This document shows positions 62,574-64,000 of a DNA stretch of 64,000 nt, piece after piece. The position numbers and the translations under genes were made by a program. Each line of letters begins with the position of its first letter. The stretch's first letter is position 1. Under the pieces are notes generated by a model. The model made no database searches, was not told the DNA's origin, and saw only the letters and a program-made list of their open reading frames with translations. Source of the stretch: an uncultured Opitutia bacterium (GTDB lineage Bacteria > Verrucomicrobiota > Verrucomicrobiia > Opitutales > Opitutaceae); assembly GCA_903855985.1 (NCBI GenBank), contig CAIOAO010000011.1, positions 16,057 to 80,056 of the forward strand. The letters are read 5' to 3'.

Positions 62574-63398
62574 TTACCTTTTTTGCGGTTCGACCACTTC
62601 GGGGGTGCCGACCTTGACGTGGCCCTCGGGGAGCGTCTTCAGGATTTCCACTTCCTCGTCCTTGATTTCCCGGTCGAAGTACGGTGCGCCGGCCTCGAGC
62701 ATTTGTTTGACGATGGCATTGAGATCACGGTGGTCGGGGTCATCCACGTACATGGTCGTGACCCAGAGAACCTCCGGCTTCTTCGTTGGGTCGAGGGGCG
62801 GCGGGTATTTGAAGGCGCGGACGAGGATGAATAGTTTTTCGAAACCGGCCTTGGTGGCCTTGTGGCTGACGGAGGGGATCGACAGACGCGCGGCGAGATT
62901 TGGGTCGCTGATGACGACTCCCTTGGGCTGGGATGGCATGCTTTTGTCGGATTCGTAATCCCTTGCCACCGTTTCGTACTCCGGCCCCATGTTGTCGACG
63001 TTGATGGTGTTCGTCAGATAGGGATTGGGCAGATTGCTCCGGCCATAAATCACGCTCACCAGGATCTCCGGCTTTTGGCCGGGCTCGACGTGACGGTAGC
63101 CCTGCGCGGCGAGCTGGCGCATCAGTTCCTCCTTGATGGCCACGGCGCTGACCGGCTTCACCAGCTTCCGCATCGAGAGCGTCGGCTGGATCATCAGGAT
63201 GGCGTAGAGTTTCCCGTGCTCAATCGCATCCGGTTTGTGGGAGTGGACTCCGTTCCAGATTCGCTTCTGGCGGTCGAGCTGGGTGCGGACGCCCACGTTC
63301 AGCTGGTTGTCGAACTCCTGAGCCGGGAGCGGAACGAGTGCAACCGCGAGGCTGGCGAGAAAGCCCAGCATGACCCGGTGCAGTTGAGGGGAATGCAT
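62574..63398 (-). CDS. Exported protein of unknown function
   Basis: A 274-residue protein with signal peptide (MHSPQLHRVMLGFLASLAVALVP, cleavage near PAQ). The mature part is mixed alpha/beta with a segment EELMRQLAAQGYRHVEPGQKPEILV resembling DUF4136-type lipoproteins, then a Tyr-rich region (YLTNTINVDNMGPEYETV) and a C-terminal YFDREIKDEEVEIL. No lipobox Cys is seen. It is 102 bases upstream of the DUF2235 gene on the same strand, so the two could form an operon; a role as its partner or protector is possible but untested. Confidence 0.75.
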   Translation of the reverse strand: MHSPQLHRVMLGFLASLAVALVPLPAQEFDNQLNVGVRTQLDRQKRIWNGVHSHKPDAIEHGKLYAILMIQPTLSMRKLVKPVSAVAIKEELMRQLAAQGYRHVEPGQKPEILVSVIYGRSNLPNPYLTNTINVDNMGPEYETVARDYESDKSMPSQPKGVVISDPNLAARLSIPSVSHKATKAGFEKLFILVRAFKYPPPLDPTKKPEVLWVTTMYVDDPDHRDLNAIVKQMLEAGAPYFDREIKDEEVEILKTLPEGHVKVGTPEVVEPQKR

Positions 63399-63552
63399 CT
63401 TGCCTAGATAGGCTATGCAAGAATCCAAAATGCAATCCCAGAGTAACGAGGTCGCGGAGGGCGGAGGCGGAACCAGACCCCACGCCGGTGAGGTGGTTGC
63501 AAGCTTGACCGACCGGAGACGGCGGCTAGCACTGGGGCCGGTCTTCAGTCAC
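63399..63552. other. Gap before tRNA-Gly
   Basis: This 154-base region should hold the promoters of the exported protein (minus) and tRNA-Gly (plus). GACCGG / CCGGTC arms lie near 63514-63546. I see no gene in it. Confidence 0.4.
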
Positions 63553-63624
63553 GCGGGCGTAGTATACCGGCTATTATGTGTGCTTCCCAAGCATGAGAAG
63601 AGGGTTCGACTCCCTCCGCCCGCA
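63553..63624 (+). tRNA. tRNA-Gly, anticodon CCC, no encoded CCA
   Basis: Acceptor GCGGGCG / CGCCCGC, anticodon stem TGTGC / GCATG with loop TTCCCAA (anticodon CCC), and T arm GAGGG-TTCGACT-CCCTC are clear. The D stem is weak (GTAT against TTAT, one mismatch and one wobble). The acceptor end continues A-TTCTG, so CCA must be added after transcription, unlike the tRNA-Arg at 30488. Confidence 0.88.
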
Positions 63625-63641
63625 TTCTGAACCGCCCGAAA

Positions 63642-63876
63642 TTACAGCGCGGCGGCGGCCCAGCCGGGCAGTTCGACGCGGCGGTTCTTGGCGAAGTCCT
63701 CGAGGAGGTTGTGCAACCAGGGGCGCGAACAGTTGATGCCGGTAATCGCGAGGAATTTTTTGCCCCCGACGCTTTCCACCACATAGCTCTCGACCTTTAC
63801 GGTGATGGGCAGGGGTTCGCCGTGCAGGAGGCAGGACGCCTCGACGGTTGACGTGATCCCGCTTATTCGGGCCGCT
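63642..63876 (-). pseudogene. 3' remnant of a gene cut by an IS element
   Basis: The minus-strand frame reads TSTVEASCLLHGEPLPITV, then ESYVVESVGGKKFLAIT and a final RVELPGWAAAL before TAA (63642-63644). It has normal gene-like composition but is open right into the IS end at about 63877 without a start codon. About 75 codons remain; the family is not recognised. The rest of the gene should lie beyond the IS, outside the window. Confidence 0.65.
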
Positions 63877-64000
63877 TGAAGAGTCGGTCTGGGCCCCTAC
63901 AAAGGACCCAGACCATGAAAGGAAAACGCTACAATACCGAAGACAAAGTCCGCCTCCTGCGGGAGGTGGACGGAGGGAAGAGCATCGTGGAAGTGTGCCG
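63877..64000 (+). mobile_element. Left end of an IS3-family insertion sequence (runs off the window)
   Basis: The boundary is placed at TGAAGAGTCGG, where the disrupted minus-strand gene ends and just before a hairpin (GGTCTGGG / CCCAGACC, 63886-63914) and the OrfA start. IS3 elements begin with TG. The exact end and the terminal repeat cannot be confirmed without the other end. Confidence 0.65.
63915..64000 (+). CDS. IS3-family transposase OrfA, N-terminal part
   Basis: The 28 visible codons begin MKGKRYNTEDKVRLLREVDG and continue GKSIVEVC, the helix-turn-helix head of OrfA proteins of IS3-family elements of the IS407/IS51-like groups, which are normally followed by OrfB through a -1 frameshift. 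The gene is cut by the end of the window. Integrity of the element is unknown. Confidence 0.8.
   Translation, partial: MKGKRYNTEDKVRLLREVDGGKSIVEVC

Overview
The window reads as a chromosomal segment of a high-G+C, aerobic, Gram-negative member of the Verrucomicrobiota, most likely near the Opitutaceae. Pointers are the 51-residue Chlamydiae/Verrucomicrobia-type small basic protein, a double-length four-ATPase UvrA, the order ileS / DksA-like gene / lspA, and a DUF1800-DUF1501 pair of the kind common in the Planctomycetes-Verrucomicrobia-Chlamydiae group. This assignment is inference from gene content; no 16S gene is present.

Layout: 1-612 is the end of a YicC-type endoribonuclease. 729-8644 is a long minus-strand block (read right to left: hemF, hemE, hemG, ileS, DksA-like gene, lspA) combining late oxygen-dependent heme synthesis with isoleucyl-tRNA and lipoprotein processing. 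8730-19793 holds a D,D-carboxypeptidase, a CbpA-type co-chaperone, a cyclic-nucleotide-binding domain, release factor 3, a flavin monooxygenase, rRNA methyltransferase RlmI, enolase, an ankyrin protein and two orphan receivers. 19853-28185 is a minus-strand run: glycosyltransferase, DeoR-type regulator, lexA, giant uvrA, with two palindromes directly before lexA. 28233-34566 has lpdA, tRNA-Arg, a DedA protein, the small basic protein, cutA, rpoZ-smpB-thrB, a receiver and trmL. 34579-45522 carries two peptide-transporter ATPases, envelope genes (an acyltransferase-glycosyltransferase fusion and a second GT9), serS, tilS-ftsH and an animal/plant-like UDP-glucose dehydrogenase. 45552-55599 has DUF1501/DUF1800, alr-tsaB, tig-clpP-clpX, an M42 peptidase and hisA. 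55662-59754 has an FkbM methyltransferase coupled to a flavin disulfide oxidoreductase, two joined gene remnants (sugar transferase tail, asparagine synthetase head) and an epimerase-like gene. 59807-61171 has the YbaB gene, recR and a 39-residue basic protein. 61231-64000 looks accessory: a DUF2235 hydrolase, a secreted protein, tRNA-Gly, and a gene broken by an IS3-family element that runs off the end.

Most genes are housekeeping: translation quality control (ileS, serS, tilS, trmL, prfC, smpB, rlmI, tsaB), protein folding and turnover (tig, clpPX, ftsH, cbpA), DNA repair (lexA-uvrA, recR) and envelope assembly.

The strongest unusual signal is a short A/T-rich palindromic repeat. One 20-base sequence occurs exactly three times (once inside uvrA, twice as inverted arms between the YbaB gene and recR), and a diverged copy lies inside hemF. 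Both intragenic copies, and the arm leading into recR, are in frame and read in the same frame, giving related peptides (S-E/A-I-E-x-R-x-S-K/R-I-x-N). A separate 12-base direct repeat sits in frame inside rlmI. This resembles mobile or spreading palindromic elements that survive inside genes by being translated. A second candidate is a pair of TATCAG-type palindromes before lexA that may be its operator. A dedicated defence or secretion system was not found.
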